Numbered from the stretch's first letter, positions 5,785 through 13,648 are shown. The stretch: 13,845 nt of DNA from an uncultured Prevotellaceae bacterium (GCA_902477365.1 CABSGW010000043.1:1-13845), one strand, 5' to 3'. Numbers and translations: made by a program. Notes: a model not told the origin generated them from the letters alone.

Positions 5785-6660
5785 ATGAAAGAACTACGCA
5801 ACGAGCACCTCGAGCTGTCTTTATCAGAAGTAGGTGCAGAACTTTTTTCCATACGCAGTGCAAAAAGTGGTAACGAATACCTTTGGCAAGGAGACGCCGC
5901 TTACTGGGACCGCCGTTCACCAACCCTTTTTCCACTGGTCGGCGGCTTATGGGGAGGAACATATCTTTTGAACGGGAAAGCACACACCATGGAGAAACAT
6001 GGGTTCGCACGCTGCGCCACGTTTGAAGTTACCGCCGAAGATGCCAACAGTGTCCGGATGACTTTTCACGATACAGCCGAAACACGTCAGCAATTCCCTT
6101 TCCAATTCCAACTGGATTCCACGTTCCGTCTGGACAAGAACCGCATCCACGTTGAATGGGAAGTGCACAACCCCAATGCCGAACCGTTACCATTCCATAT
6201 TGGAGGACATCCGGGCTTTTTCTATCCGGACTTCGACTCCGATACCCCTCTGTGCGGTTATCTGTCGTTCGACAACAACACCCCCGAAAGTGCCGCAGTA
6301 GGTCGCGGAGGCTGCCTGGGCGACGTGCGTTATGCACTTCCTCTAGAAGATGGCCTTTTGCCCGTCACTGACGAATGTTTCAATAACGACGCCATCATCA
6401 TCGACCGCAACCAGATACGCCGTGTCACCCTGCACGACAAACAGAAACGTCCCATCGTGACCGTCGAAAGCGAAGCTCCCGTCACCCTGATATGGTCTCC
6501 TTATGGTATCAAAGCGCCGTTCTTATGCGTTGAACCGTGGTACGGACTATGTGACCACGAGGATTACAACGGCGAATTTGCCAACCGCCCCTATACCAAC
6601 ATCGCCCCAGCCGGAAATTCCTGGAAAGGAGGGTATACCATCACGCTCGAACAAGAATAA
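5785..6660 (+). CDS. Aldose 1-epimerase (galactose mutarotase-like) family protein
   Basis: This 291-residue protein belongs to the galactose-mutarotase-like superfamily, which interconverts alpha and beta anomers of aldoses. Visible landmarks are an N-terminal strand block (LELSLSEVGAELFSI), the RRSPTLFPLVGGL segment, KHGFAR with His72, GGHPGF with His142, and VEPW with Glu250, a plausible general base. These follow the usual His-His-Glu arrangement of the active site. The layout is closer to the LacX/YeaD-like branch than to classical GalM. It has no signal peptide, so it is cytoplasmic. It is a single-gene unit between the terminator at 5674-5713 and the convergent hairpin at 6680-6716. 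The precise sugar substrate is unknown. Confidence 0.88.
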   Translation: MKELRNEHLELSLSEVGAELFSIRSAKSGNEYLWQGDAAYWDRRSPTLFPLVGGLWGGTYLLNGKAHTMEKHGFARCATFEVTAEDANSVRMTFHDTAETRQQFPFQFQLDSTFRLDKNRIHVEWEVHNPNAEPLPFHIGGHPGFFYPDFDSDTPLCGYLSFDNNTPESAAVGRGGCLGDVRYALPLEDGLLPVTDECFNNDAIIIDRNQIRRVTLHDKQKRPIVTVESEAPVTLIWSPYGIKAPFLCVEPWYGLCDHEDYNGEFANRPYTNIAPAGNSWKGGYTITLEQE

Positions 6661-6679
6661 GAACTACTTAACCATACAG

Positions 6680-6716
6680 CACCGCCTCTTAAAAACCAGG
6701 TTTTTAAGAGGCGGTG
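6680..6716. terminator. 17-bp perfect hairpin between convergent genes
   Basis: CACCGCCTCTTAAAAAC (6680-6696) pairs perfectly with 6700-6716 around the loop CAG. It lies 20 nt after the epimerase stop and 30 nt beyond the hflX stop on the other strand. The following bases (TCTTATT) form only a weak T tract, and the minus-strand side has none. The A5/T5 pairs next to the loop are unusual. It is probably a shared end point for both convergent transcripts, or an RNA-stabilising hairpin. Confidence 0.65.
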
Positions 6717-6745
6717 TCTTATTAACTATACGTAAGGCCTATAGC

Positions 6746-8005
6746 CTACAACTCTTCATCTTCATAAGTCTGAAACAAGAAGTCATTATACGGATACTTC
6801 TGTACATGCAACTCCCTCACCTTATTATATAACAACGTGCGCAGTTCCTCCAAATTAGTCCGCTCACGTGCCGAGATGAAAATACAATTTTCATTTAACT
6901 TGGCCATCCATGTACGCATCAGGTCGTCAAGCGACAAATTCTCTTTCGTGGCAGGTGTCAGGTCGTCCGCATCTTTTTCTACCCAGTCATAAGCATCTAC
7001 CTTATTAAATATAATAATAGAAGGTTTATCCCCACATTCCAAGTCACCCAATGTCTGTTCTACCACCTGAATCTGATCTTCAAAGTCCGGGTGTGAAATG
7101 TCAACTACATGCAGCAACAGGTCGGCTTCCCTCACCTCGTCCAGCGTACTCTTAAACGAGTCGACCAGATCAGTCGGGATTTTACGTATAAAGCCGACGG
7201 TATCACTCAACAGGAAAGGCAGGTTCTCTATAATAACCTTACGCACCGTCGTGTCCAGTGTCGCAAACAGTTTGTTCTCGGCAAACACGTCGCTCTTCGC
7301 CAACAAATTGATCAAAGTAGACTTCCCCACATTCGTATAACCCACCAGGGCCACACGGATCAATCGTCCGCGGTTTTTGCGCTGCGTACTTTTCTGTTTA
7401 TCTATTTCGGCCAAACGCTGTTTAAGCAGCGCCATACGGTTCAAGATGATACGACGGTCCATTTCAAGCTGCGTCTCACCCGGGCCGCGCAGTCCCACCG
7501 AACCTTTGCCGCCACCCGATCCCGAGCCGCCGCCCTGACGTTCCAAGTGGGTCCACAACCGCTGCAGACGGGGCAACATGTACCGATACTGGGCCAGCTC
7601 CACCTGCGTTTTGGCATTAGCCGTCTGAGCACGCATTGCAAAGATATCCAATATCAACGATGTTCGGTCCAGTATTTTTACTTTCAGTTCCTTTTCGATG
7701 TTGCGCAACTGTTTGGCCGACAGCTCATCATCAAAAATAACCATCCCCACTTCGCGCTCGGCCTCTTCCTCCGCCTCGATATATTGCCTGATCTCTTCCA
7801 ATTTTCCTTTTCCCACATAGGTAACACTATGCGGCGAATCCAACCGTTGCGTAAACCGCTTCACAGTCCGCGCACCGGCAGTTTCGGCCAGAAACTCCAG
7901 TTCGTCCAAATATTCTTCAGTTTTCCGTTCGCCTTGCGTTTTGGTTATCAAAGCGACCAGCACAGCTGTTTCCGCTTGTGCCTCGGATAATACAAATTCT
8001 TTCAT
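6746..8005 (-). CDS. hflX: GTPase HflX (ribosome-associated)
   Basis: This is a 419-residue HflX-family GTPase. The N-terminal HflX-specific domain (about 1-160) includes VTYVGKGKLEEI and FDDELSAKQLRNIE, followed by the glycine-rich linker and GPGETQLEMDRR. The G domain has G1 GYTNVGKST (222-230), G3 DTVGF (268-272) and G4 NKVD (334-337). HflX binds the 50S subunit and splits or rescues stalled 70S ribosomes under stress. It is the last gene of the leftward cluster, starting 14 nt after gldH stops. The ATG at 8005 gives the usual N-terminus with no extension. All G motifs look intact. Confidence 0.96.
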   Translation of the reverse strand: MKEFVLSEAQAETAVLVALITKTQGERKTEEYLDELEFLAETAGARTVKRFTQRLDSPHSVTYVGKGKLEEIRQYIEAEEEAEREVGMVIFDDELSAKQLRNIEKELKVKILDRTSLILDIFAMRAQTANAKTQVELAQYRYMLPRLQRLWTHLERQGGGSGSGGGKGSVGLRGPGETQLEMDRRIILNRMALLKQRLAEIDKQKSTQRKNRGRLIRVALVGYTNVGKSTLINLLAKSDVFAENKLFATLDTTVRKVIIENLPFLLSDTVGFIRKIPTDLVDSFKSTLDEVREADLLLHVVDISHPDFEDQIQVVEQTLGDLECGDKPSIIIFNKVDAYDWVEKDADDLTPATKENLSLDDLMRTWMAKLNENCIFISARERTNLEELRTLLYNKVRELHVQKYPYNDFLFQTYEDEEL

Positions 8006-8019
8006 CTACTATGTACTTA

Positions 8020-8517
8020 TTATCTTAAATAAGATTCATTTTTTACTACCTCGTCCAGCAATATACCTACGTCCGACACGCCGGGCAGCAACTCGCGACG
8101 CATCAGATGACGTACATGGATACGCCCCTTCAGCCCCTTTTCCAGATGGAAAACACCTACCGGGAAAGTATATTGGTACAACGAAACTCCGTTGCCGTTG
8201 AAGTCACCGGCCTCATCGGTCAACTTACACTCTATGGTGTCCATCCGCATCAATTCCGGATCGTCCCATTCCTGCGCCACCTGCAACCAAATGGAACGAA
8301 AAGGGAACATCTCTGTGATACGCAGCCCCACCCGCAGCCTGTAGTCGCCCTCATGGCGCAACGTATCAACCGGAAAGCTCATGACCTCGTGCGCATTCCA
8401 TCCCTCCGGAGCAACCGAATGATAAGTATGAAGGGCCACCGGACGGGTACATCCTCCCATCCAACACATCGCACCGCTGCAAAGCAACAGAAACAAAAGA
8501 TGCCGCCACTCCATCAT
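8020..8517 (-). CDS. gldH: Gliding motility lipoprotein GldH
   Basis: This is a 165-residue lipoprotein. The N-terminus is a type II signal peptide with hydrophobic LLFLLLCSGAMCW and lipobox MGGC, making Cys23 the lipidated residue. The mature part (SFPVDTLRHEGDYRLRVGLR, then FPFRSIWLQVAQEW and, nearer the end, LPGVSDVGILL) matches the GldH family of Bacteroidetes. GldH is required for gliding in Flavobacterium, but homologues are kept in non-gliding Bacteroides, so an envelope role other than motility is likely here. Two adjacent ATGs (8517 and 8514) can start it; the first is 3 nt after the ricT stop, implying translational coupling. Confidence 0.88.
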   Translation of the reverse strand: MMEWRHLLFLLLCSGAMCWMGGCTRPVALHTYHSVAPEGWNAHEVMSFPVDTLRHEGDYRLRVGLRITEMFPFRSIWLQVAQEWDDPELMRMDTIECKLTDEAGDFNGNGVSLYQYTFPVGVFHLEKGLKGRIHVRHLMRRELLPGVSDVGILLDEVVKNESYLR

Positions 8518-8520
8518 GGT

Positions 8521-9882
8521 CTATTGCCCTGACGTTCCGGATGTTTCCGCACCGCCGCCCTGGTCGCTCCGACGGTCGCGCCCACGACGTTCCCCGCGTT
8601 CCCCACGCGGACGGTTCGGACGTTCACGGTATTCACGATGCTCACGATTCGGACGTTCACCGCCTTCGCGCGCCTCACCCCCTCTCTCGGCATTTCGTTC
8701 AGCCCCTCTGCGCGGCCGGTCCTCGCGGCCACGGGCACGGTATTCGCGCGGTTTGTCCTCGCCTGCCGTCTCACCGGCCACAGCAGGTTTCTCACCCGGC
8801 CTACGTTTCTTCTTGCGTTTGCCTTTACTCTTGTCAAAACGGGTCAGGCTGTCCTGCTCCAACAAATCCACCGGTTTGGCCGGTTCACGGTTCTCTTCCT
8901 CGTTCAGCACCAGGGGTTTTTCGCCCCGGCGGTTCATATTGATCACCTCAAATGCCCTGCGTGCCGAAACAGTCGTCACATTCGCAGCAAAATATTTGTC
9001 TGTCGAGTAACTTACCAATCCGGCCAAAATGTCGCTCTTGAAGAAGTAATAGGTTCCATCCTGCGTTTCCAACGTAATTTCCTTACTAGGCAAACGGCGC
9101 AACGCCTCCACGTAAGTATCCACCTCGTAGTTGAGACAACACTTCAGTTTTGCGCACTGTCCGGCCAACTTCTGCGGATTCAGTGAAATGTCTTGAAAAC
9201 GAGCCGCATTGGTTGATACGGAAATAAAGTTCTTCATCCACGTGGCACAACACAACTCGCGTCCGCAAGGGCCTATTCCGCCAATGCGTCCGGCCTCCTG
9301 GCGTGCACCGATCTGTTTCATCTCGATACGCACATGAAAGGTATCGGCCAACACCTTAATCAATTTACGGAAATCCACCCGCTCGTCGGCAATGTAATAG
9401 AAGATAGCCTTGTTGCCGTCGCCCTGATACTCCACATCACCAATTTTCATGTTCAGTCCCAACTCGTTGGCTATCTGCCTGGAGCGTAACATCGTGTCGT
9501 ACTCACGCCCTTTGGCCTCCTCGTATTTTTCCATGTCGACCGGCTTCGCCTTGCGGTACACCCGCTTTATCTCGACATCCGCTTTCAGGTTGGCTTTTTT
9601 CATCTGGAGCAACACCAGCTGTCCGGTCAGCGTCACCACACCGATGTCATGTCCCGGACTGGCCTCAACAGCCACAATGTCCCCTTTTTCCAACGGCAAC
9701 TTGTTGCTGTTGATGTAAAAGCCTTTTCGCGTATTTTTAAACTGCACTTCCACCACCTGCTGACACTCGGCATTGCCGGGCACATCGGCCAGCCAGTCGT
9801 AAGTGTTGAGTTGTTTGTTCTGACGTCCGCATCCCTTGGCACAAAGGCCGCGCTGCACACCGTCAAGCTGATATTCTTTCAT
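8521..9882 (-). CDS. ricT: RicT/YaaT PSP1-domain protein with charged C-terminal tail
   Basis: This 453-residue protein is the homologue of Bacillus RicT (YaaT), part of an Fe-S protein complex that affects RNase Y-dependent mRNA maturation in Firmicutes; its role in Bacteroidetes is not established. The PSP1 core holds the expected cysteines: LCAKGCGRQN (Cys14, Cys18), GPCGRELCCATW and CAKLKCCLNYE, plausible 4Fe-4S ligands. From about residue 350 the protein becomes a low-complexity, Arg/Glu/Gly-rich tail (KGKRKKKRRPGEK, then repeats such as EYRERPNRPRGE), probably disordered and RNA-binding. It lies between holB (10 nt gap) and gldH (3 nt gap). The holB-ricT adjacency also occurs in Bacillus, supporting the call. 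Confidence 0.92.
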   Translation of the reverse strand: MKEYQLDGVQRGLCAKGCGRQNKQLNTYDWLADVPGNAECQQVVEVQFKNTRKGFYINSNKLPLEKGDIVAVEASPGHDIGVVTLTGQLVLLQMKKANLKADVEIKRVYRKAKPVDMEKYEEAKGREYDTMLRSRQIANELGLNMKIGDVEYQGDGNKAIFYYIADERVDFRKLIKVLADTFHVRIEMKQIGARQEAGRIGGIGPCGRELCCATWMKNFISVSTNAARFQDISLNPQKLAGQCAKLKCCLNYEVDTYVEALRRLPSKEITLETQDGTYYFFKSDILAGLVSYSTDKYFAANVTTVSARRAFEVINMNRRGEKPLVLNEEENREPAKPVDLLEQDSLTRFDKSKGKRKKKRRPGEKPAVAGETAGEDKPREYRARGREDRPRRGAERNAERGGEAREGGERPNREHREYRERPNRPRGERGERRGRDRRSDQGGGAETSGTSGQ

Positions 9883-9892
9883 AGTTATCCTC

Positions 9893-11020
9893 TCATTGTA
9901 TAAGTAAGACGATCATTTTCAATGCAAAATCGAAAAAGACCATCCGGGGGTTCACATTCTGTTCTATATCGCGCTGGGCCGCCGCCAGTTCGTCGCTAAT
10001 TCCTATCACGTTCCGTTCGTTCACAAACCGTGCAAAGCGTGTCGAGAATTGGGCTTCCTCAGCTGTCAGGTAATTTAGATCGGGCTGCCTGAAGTTGTAA
10101 ATAAAGTTCTCGCGTATCAGCCGTTGGCAATAGTCCAGAAAACTTTTCTGACGTTCACGTCCCCACGAGGCCACCTGCTCACTCCACTCCATCATCTCCT
10201 TAATTTTGCGCTGATAACTCAACCGCATCAGCGAGGCGAACAGTTCGAAAAAAAGTTCGGAATCGCGGTCTACATGGATGGCTTCGAGTGCCTTGGTGTA
10301 ACTGCCTCCGCTCAACCGCGCAATGCGCTGCGCATCGACGCGGTCCAGTCCGTTGTGTACTTGCAGGGCCTTACACACTTCCTCGTCTGTCAACTTACTG
10401 AAAACGACACGCTGCGTGCGGCTTTGAATGGTTACCAACAACTTGTCCGGCTCGTCACTCACCAGCAAAAACAAGGTATCGGCCGGCGGTTCTTCCAACA
10501 ACTTCAGCAACTTGTTTGCTCCCTGTACATTCATCAGTTCCGGTTGCCATATTATCATGACTTTGCGTCCGCCCTCGACCGACTTCAACGTCAACTTCTG
10601 CTGAATTTGTTCACATTCGGCCGTATAGATTTGAGCCTGCTGATTTTCAGCCTCCATCTGCTGCAACCATCCGTTACGCCCGAAATAGCCCGTCTGTACC
10701 AGGAGTGCCCGCCAATCGGACAAATACTGATCGCTCACCACCTCGCCGGAACTTCCCTTGCGTTTAATGACGGGATAGACAAAGTGGAGGTCGGGATGAA
10801 CCAGTTTGTTCATCTTCACGCACGACGGACATGTGCCGCAGCGTTCGTCACCCTTGGGCTGTTGACAGAGCAAATAACCGGCATAGGCCACCGCCATGGC
10901 CAGCTTGCCGCAACCGGCCGGACCGCAAAACAAGCGGGCATGGGGCACACGTCCCGTCCGGGCCTCAGCCGTCAGGTGCCGCTTAATCTCCTCTTGACCT
11001 ATGACATCGCTGAAAAACAT
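9893..11020 (-). CDS. holB: DNA polymerase III subunit delta' (clamp-loader ATPase-fold)
   Basis: This 375-residue protein has the AAA+ clamp-loader fold: FSDVIGQEEIKRHL at the start, then a P-loop-like GPAGCGKLA (33-41) in which the residue after Lys39 is Leu rather than Thr/Ser. This is typical of delta' subunits that do not hydrolyse ATP. A four-cysteine zinc module follows (Cys52, Cys61, Cys64, Cys67). Later come IIWQPELMNVQGANKLLKLL and the sensor-like SRTQRVVF. Delta' acts in the tau/gamma complex that loads the beta clamp. The C-terminal part is more divergent than the N-terminal ATPase core. metF ends 4 nt upstream and ricT starts 10 nt downstream. Confidence 0.9.
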   Translation of the reverse strand: MFFSDVIGQEEIKRHLTAEARTGRVPHARLFCGPAGCGKLAMAVAYAGYLLCQQPKGDERCGTCPSCVKMNKLVHPDLHFVYPVIKRKGSSGEVVSDQYLSDWRALLVQTGYFGRNGWLQQMEAENQQAQIYTAECEQIQQKLTLKSVEGGRKVMIIWQPELMNVQGANKLLKLLEEPPADTLFLLVSDEPDKLLVTIQSRTQRVVFSKLTDEEVCKALQVHNGLDRVDAQRIARLSGGSYTKALEAIHVDRDSELFFELFASLMRLSYQRKIKEMMEWSEQVASWGRERQKSFLDYCQRLIRENFIYNFRQPDLNYLTAEEAQFSTRFARFVNERNVIGISDELAAAQRDIEQNVNPRMVFFDFALKMIVLLIQ

Positions 11021-11024
11021 CGTA

Positions 11025-11978
11025 TCAATAAATTTGTTGCGCCACGCGGCGGATGCTCTCGACTGCCGAGACCGTGTAGAAATGGATACTTGGAACCTTC
11101 CGTGCCATCAGTTCCCGACACTGCTCCACACACCATTCCACACCCACTTGGGCCAGTTCCTCGTCAGTCTTGCACTTCAGCGCCTCGGCAGCCAAGGCCG
11201 GCGGCAAATCACAATGGAACGTTTTCGGCACCAGGGAGAGCTGCGACAACTTGGTCAGGGGTTTGATGCCCGGAATGATAGGGATGGTGATACCGGCCGC
11301 ACGCGCCATCTCTACAAAGCGGAAATATTTTTCATTGTCGTAAAACATCTGGGTCACACCATAGTCGGCACCCAGTTCCACTTTTTTCTTAAACCAAAAC
11401 AAATCGGTTTCCAGATTCAGCGCCTCGTCGTGCTTTTCCGGATAACAGGCCACGCCATACGAGAAAGGCGTTCCGGGTATTTTAATGGGATCGCCATCCA
11501 CAAAAAAACCTGCATTAAAACGGTTTATCTGTTCCTGCAGCTCGGTCGTGTGGCTGTAGCCGTCGGCCGTCGGTTGAAAATGACGGTCTTCCTTAGCCTT
11601 GTCGCCCCGCAACACCAACAGGTTCGAGATGCCCAGAAACTGCAAGTCGAGCAACACATACTCGGTCTCTTCCCGCGTAAATCCGCTACACAACAGGTGG
11701 GGCACAACAGGTATGCCGTACTGCCGCTGAATGGCCGCGGCCACCGCCACCGTACCCGGACGCCGGCGAAGCCTGCTACGCTGCAACAAGCCGTTATCCA
11801 ACTCTTTGTAGACCGACTCGCTGCGGTGTGTAGTGATGTTGATATAGAGGGGATTAAATTCTTTCAGTTTATCTATGGTACGCGTCAGTCCCGCTATGCC
11901 CGTCCCCTTTAAGGGAGGCAACACTTCAAAGGAGAATGCCGTGCGTTGTTCCTTCTCAATCAGTTCCGTTATCTTCAT
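11025..11978 (-). CDS. metF: 5,10-methylenetetrahydrofolate reductase
   Basis: This 317-residue FAD-dependent enzyme reduces methylene-THF to methyl-THF for methionine synthesis. The TIM-barrel landmarks are clear: FSFEVLPP with the catalytic Glu18, PLYINITTHRS, VVPHLLCSGFTREE, NLLVLRGDKAKED (flavin-binding loop), YGVACYPEKH, ADYGVTQMFYDN and IIPGIKPL. Length is that of a bacterial MetF without the eukaryotic regulatory domain. It is the first gene of the leftward cluster; a -7 box lies at 12028-12035, some 50 nt upstream of the ATG at 11978. I see no S-adenosylmethionine riboswitch in that short leader. No oddities are seen in the frame. Confidence 0.96.
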   Translation of the reverse strand: MKITELIEKEQRTAFSFEVLPPLKGTGIAGLTRTIDKLKEFNPLYINITTHRSESVYKELDNGLLQRSRLRRRPGTVAVAAAIQRQYGIPVVPHLLCSGFTREETEYVLLDLQFLGISNLLVLRGDKAKEDRHFQPTADGYSHTTELQEQINRFNAGFFVDGDPIKIPGTPFSYGVACYPEKHDEALNLETDLFWFKKKVELGADYGVTQMFYDNEKYFRFVEMARAAGITIPIIPGIKPLTKLSQLSLVPKTFHCDLPPALAAEALKCKTDEELAQVGVEWCVEQCRELMARKVPSIHFYTVSAVESIRRVAQQIY

Positions 11979-12027
11979 ATACTTTCATCTCATCCGTACA
12001 CCTATTTAATAGACGGATTGTAAATTG

Positions 12028-12035
12028 CAAAGATA
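12028..12035 (-). promoter_or_regulatory. Bacteroides -7 box for the metF-holB-ricT-gldH-hflX cluster
   Basis: On the minus strand this reads TATCTTTG, an exact TAnnTTTG match, with its downstream end 49 nt from the metF ATG. A -33 element is weak. No other promoter-like gap exists inside the cluster, whose genes are 3-14 nt apart, so this probably drives all five. Confidence 0.55.
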
Positions 12036-12066
12036 AGAAAAACTTCGAAACAGCACTTGCCTGTAT

Positions 12067-12444
12067 CTACAGAAAATACGCGGCCCGCCATACAACACGC
12101 TTCGCCCCTTCACCTATGAGTCCGCACGCTTCCCCCAAAAAGAACCTACGGGCTCGTTTGAACCGACTGCCCAGTCCGTTCAAACGAACCCGCGGGGACG
12201 TAAAAACCTTGTCGTTACCGCGCTGTCCACATACGAACAAGAACCGCCCTTGACACACTGACAATACGGGGATGTTCACGCAACCGTCTTCCATTCCTAT
12301 CACGCTAAGGGCCGGATGAAAACAGGACAAAAAACACCGCAAAACGGCCAAATCCACGTTGTTCAACACCTTGCAGCCGCACAGCCGGGCCGCATCGCCC
12401 ACCGACACACGTCCGCCCACATCAGGCAACCAATCTGCATCCAT
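12067..12444 (-). CDS. Hypothetical protein, doubtful, about 125 residues
   Basis: An open frame on the minus strand from the ATG at 12444 (a TTG at 12483 would add 13 residues) to a stop at 12067. Codon choice (GTG, GGC, GAT, AAC, TTG) looks like that of neighbouring genes. The protein is Cys-rich in its first half (LCGCKVLNN, LRCFLSCFHP, LSVCQGRFLFVCGQ), and its basic C-terminal part lies over the long hairpin at 12149-12192. I recognise no family. It could be a gene remnant or a chance frame in a non-coding region; the hairpin inside it argues for caution. Confidence 0.22.
   Translation of the reverse strand: MDADWLPDVGGRVSVGDAARLCGCKVLNNVDLAVLRCFLSCFHPALSVIGMEDGCVNIPVLSVCQGRFLFVCGQRGNDKVFTSPRVRLNGLGSRFKRARRFFLGEACGLIGEGAKRVVWRAAYFL
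12149..12192. repeat. 44-nt near-perfect inverted repeat (hairpin)
   Basis: The left strand 12149-12168 pairs with 12173-12192 at 18 of 20 positions. The outer arms contain CTCGTTTGAAC and GTTCAAACGA, the inner pairs are GACT/AGTC, and the loop is GCCC. No T tract follows on either side, so it is not a simple terminator. It could be an RNA element, an operator or a mobile-element relic. Confidence 0.6.
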
Positions 12445-12660
12445 ACCGCAGATAACCGACCGACATACTCCAATACGGCACAACCCTTCTTACAGCAGAG
12501 GGAATATATTGTCTTTTCTTTGTAATTTTACGTTATAAGGTATTCCGTGGGAAAATGCCCGGTGCGCTATACTCATTGCCAAAAGGGAATCAAAAAGGCA
12601 AAAGTGCACGCATCGGACATCGGAAACTATAAGATTTTATAACACACTAAAGTAGAAACA
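12445..12660. other. Non-coding stretch upstream of the recombinase
   Basis: I find no gene here that I can support. AT content rises from about 12500. No clean TTTG/TAnnTTTG promoter for the recombinase is visible. A small dyad TATAA/TTATA lies at about 12631-12644, just before the ATG. Confidence 0.4.
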
Positions 12661-13596
12661 ATGAAAACGAACTTTGCCATGTTCGTGCGCAGCATCATTG
12701 ACGAGCTGCGCACAGAACGCCGTTTCGGGACGGCACAACTGTATCAAAGTACCTTGAAAAGCCTGCACGCTTTCAGAGACACGGAAACATTCACAACCGG
12801 GCATCTGGACGCTGTTTTTCTGAAAGAATACGAATCATTCCTCAGAGACAAGGGATGCAGCTGGAACACCGTATCGACCTACCTGCGCGTGATCCGGGCC
12901 ATTTATCACCGGGCACTGGACAAAGGAAAAGCCGCCTACCACCCCAGGCTGTTTGCCAAGGTATATACCGGCACGCAGTCCGAACGCAAAAAGGCGCTCG
13001 ACAGCACGCAGTTGGGAAAACTATTCCGGTCGCCCATAGCCACACCCTCACTCAAACGGACCAAAGAGCTATGCCGGCTCATGTTCCTGCTCAGGGGAAT
13101 CCCCTTTGCCGACCTGGTATTCCTCAGAAAGAGCGACTTAAGAGGGAACGTATTATACTACCGCAGAAAGAAAACCGGAACGCGCATGGAAGTAAACGTA
13201 CCTGCCGAAGCGGCAAGAATCATCACCCGTTATGGCTGTAAAAACAGGCGGTCGCCTTACCTTTTCCCGTTCGTCAAAAGCGCAGAGGGAACGTATCAGG
13301 CGTACAAGGAATACCGGTCGGCACTACGTCTGTTCAACGCCAGACTGAAACAGCTAAAAACCGCGCTGAAACTGCACACACACATCAGCTCGTACACCAT
13401 CCGCCACTCGTGGGCCACACTGGCCTATCATCTGGAGGTACACCCCGGCATCATTTCTCAGGCCATGGGGCACTCCTCCATCACCGTTACCGAGACTTAC
13501 CTCAAACCTTTTCTGATTGAGAAGATAGAACAAGCCAACCAAAAGATTATACAGGCTGTAGGAAGAACCAAAATGCAAAAATACAGGTATATATAA
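12661..13596 (+). CDS. Tyrosine-type site-specific recombinase (Bacteroidetes invertase-like)
   Basis: This 311-residue tyrosine recombinase has an N-terminal SAM-like DNA-binding domain (about 1-110, with STYLRVIRAIYHRALDKG) and a C-terminal catalytic domain. Catalytic landmarks are LLRGIPF (Arg145 with Pro148 where the usual Arg I stands), RKKTG (Lys171), YTIRHSWA (Arg248, His249, with Tyr245 in place of the usual His), MGHSS (His271) and the nucleophile Tyr280 in TETYLKPF. Displacement of Arg I is shared by Bacteroidetes recombinases; IntDOT also lacks it. The short length and lack of neighbouring conjugation or phage genes suggest an invertase rather than an element integrase. A 7-bp-spacer dyad lies 13 nt after the stop and a leftward promoter just beyond, as expected for a local DNA switch. 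Confidence 0.88.
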   Translation: MKTNFAMFVRSIIDELRTERRFGTAQLYQSTLKSLHAFRDTETFTTGHLDAVFLKEYESFLRDKGCSWNTVSTYLRVIRAIYHRALDKGKAAYHPRLFAKVYTGTQSERKKALDSTQLGKLFRSPIATPSLKRTKELCRLMFLLRGIPFADLVFLRKSDLRGNVLYYRRKKTGTRMEVNVPAEAARIITRYGCKNRRSPYLFPFVKSAEGTYQAYKEYRSALRLFNARLKQLKTALKLHTHISSYTIRHSWATLAYHLEVHPGIISQAMGHSSITVTETYLKPFLIEKIEQANQKIIQAVGRTKMQKYRYI

Positions 13597-13608
13597 ATAG
13601 GTGGAAAA

Positions 13609-13635
13609 AATCCCTTACTTCGTAGGTAATGGATT
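13609..13635. other. Candidate tyrosine-recombinase core site
   Basis: Ten-base arms AATCCCTTAC and GTAATGGATT pair at nine of ten positions around the asymmetric 7-bp spacer TTCGTAG. Inverted arms with a 6-8 bp spacer are the geometry of tyrosine-recombinase crossover sites. The inner TTAC-N7-GTAA recalls the GTTAC-N7-GTAAC type of site that I remember for Bacteroides fragilis invertible regions. A convincing second copy in inverted orientation is not present in the window; the best partial match is CTACGAGGTAG at 13732-13742. Confidence 0.5.
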
Positions 13636-13648
13636 GATAAATACGGTA

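Noticed and set aside
7109..7990. Long plus-strand open frame (293 codons) opposite hflX
   Set aside because: It is entirely antisense to a well-conserved HflX gene with all G motifs, and its translation looks like no protein family. Codon bias on the true strand leaves the opposite frame free of stops.
8516..9010. Plus-strand Ser/Arg/Pro-rich frame opposite the ricT tail
   Set aside because: The composition is just the complement of the Arg/Glu-rich RicT tail codons.
10124..11266. Plus-strand open frame (380 codons) opposite holB and metF
   Set aside because: It runs across two clearly real minus-strand genes and shows no recognisable motif; it is a shadow frame.
11001..11912. Plus-strand open frame (303 codons) opposite metF
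   Set aside because: It is antisense to an intact MetF with catalytic motifs; a shadow frame.
12149..12192. tRNA-like reading of the GTTCAAAC arms
   Set aside because: The GTTCAA motif suggested a T arm, but the pairing forms one long rod without acceptor, D or anticodon arms.
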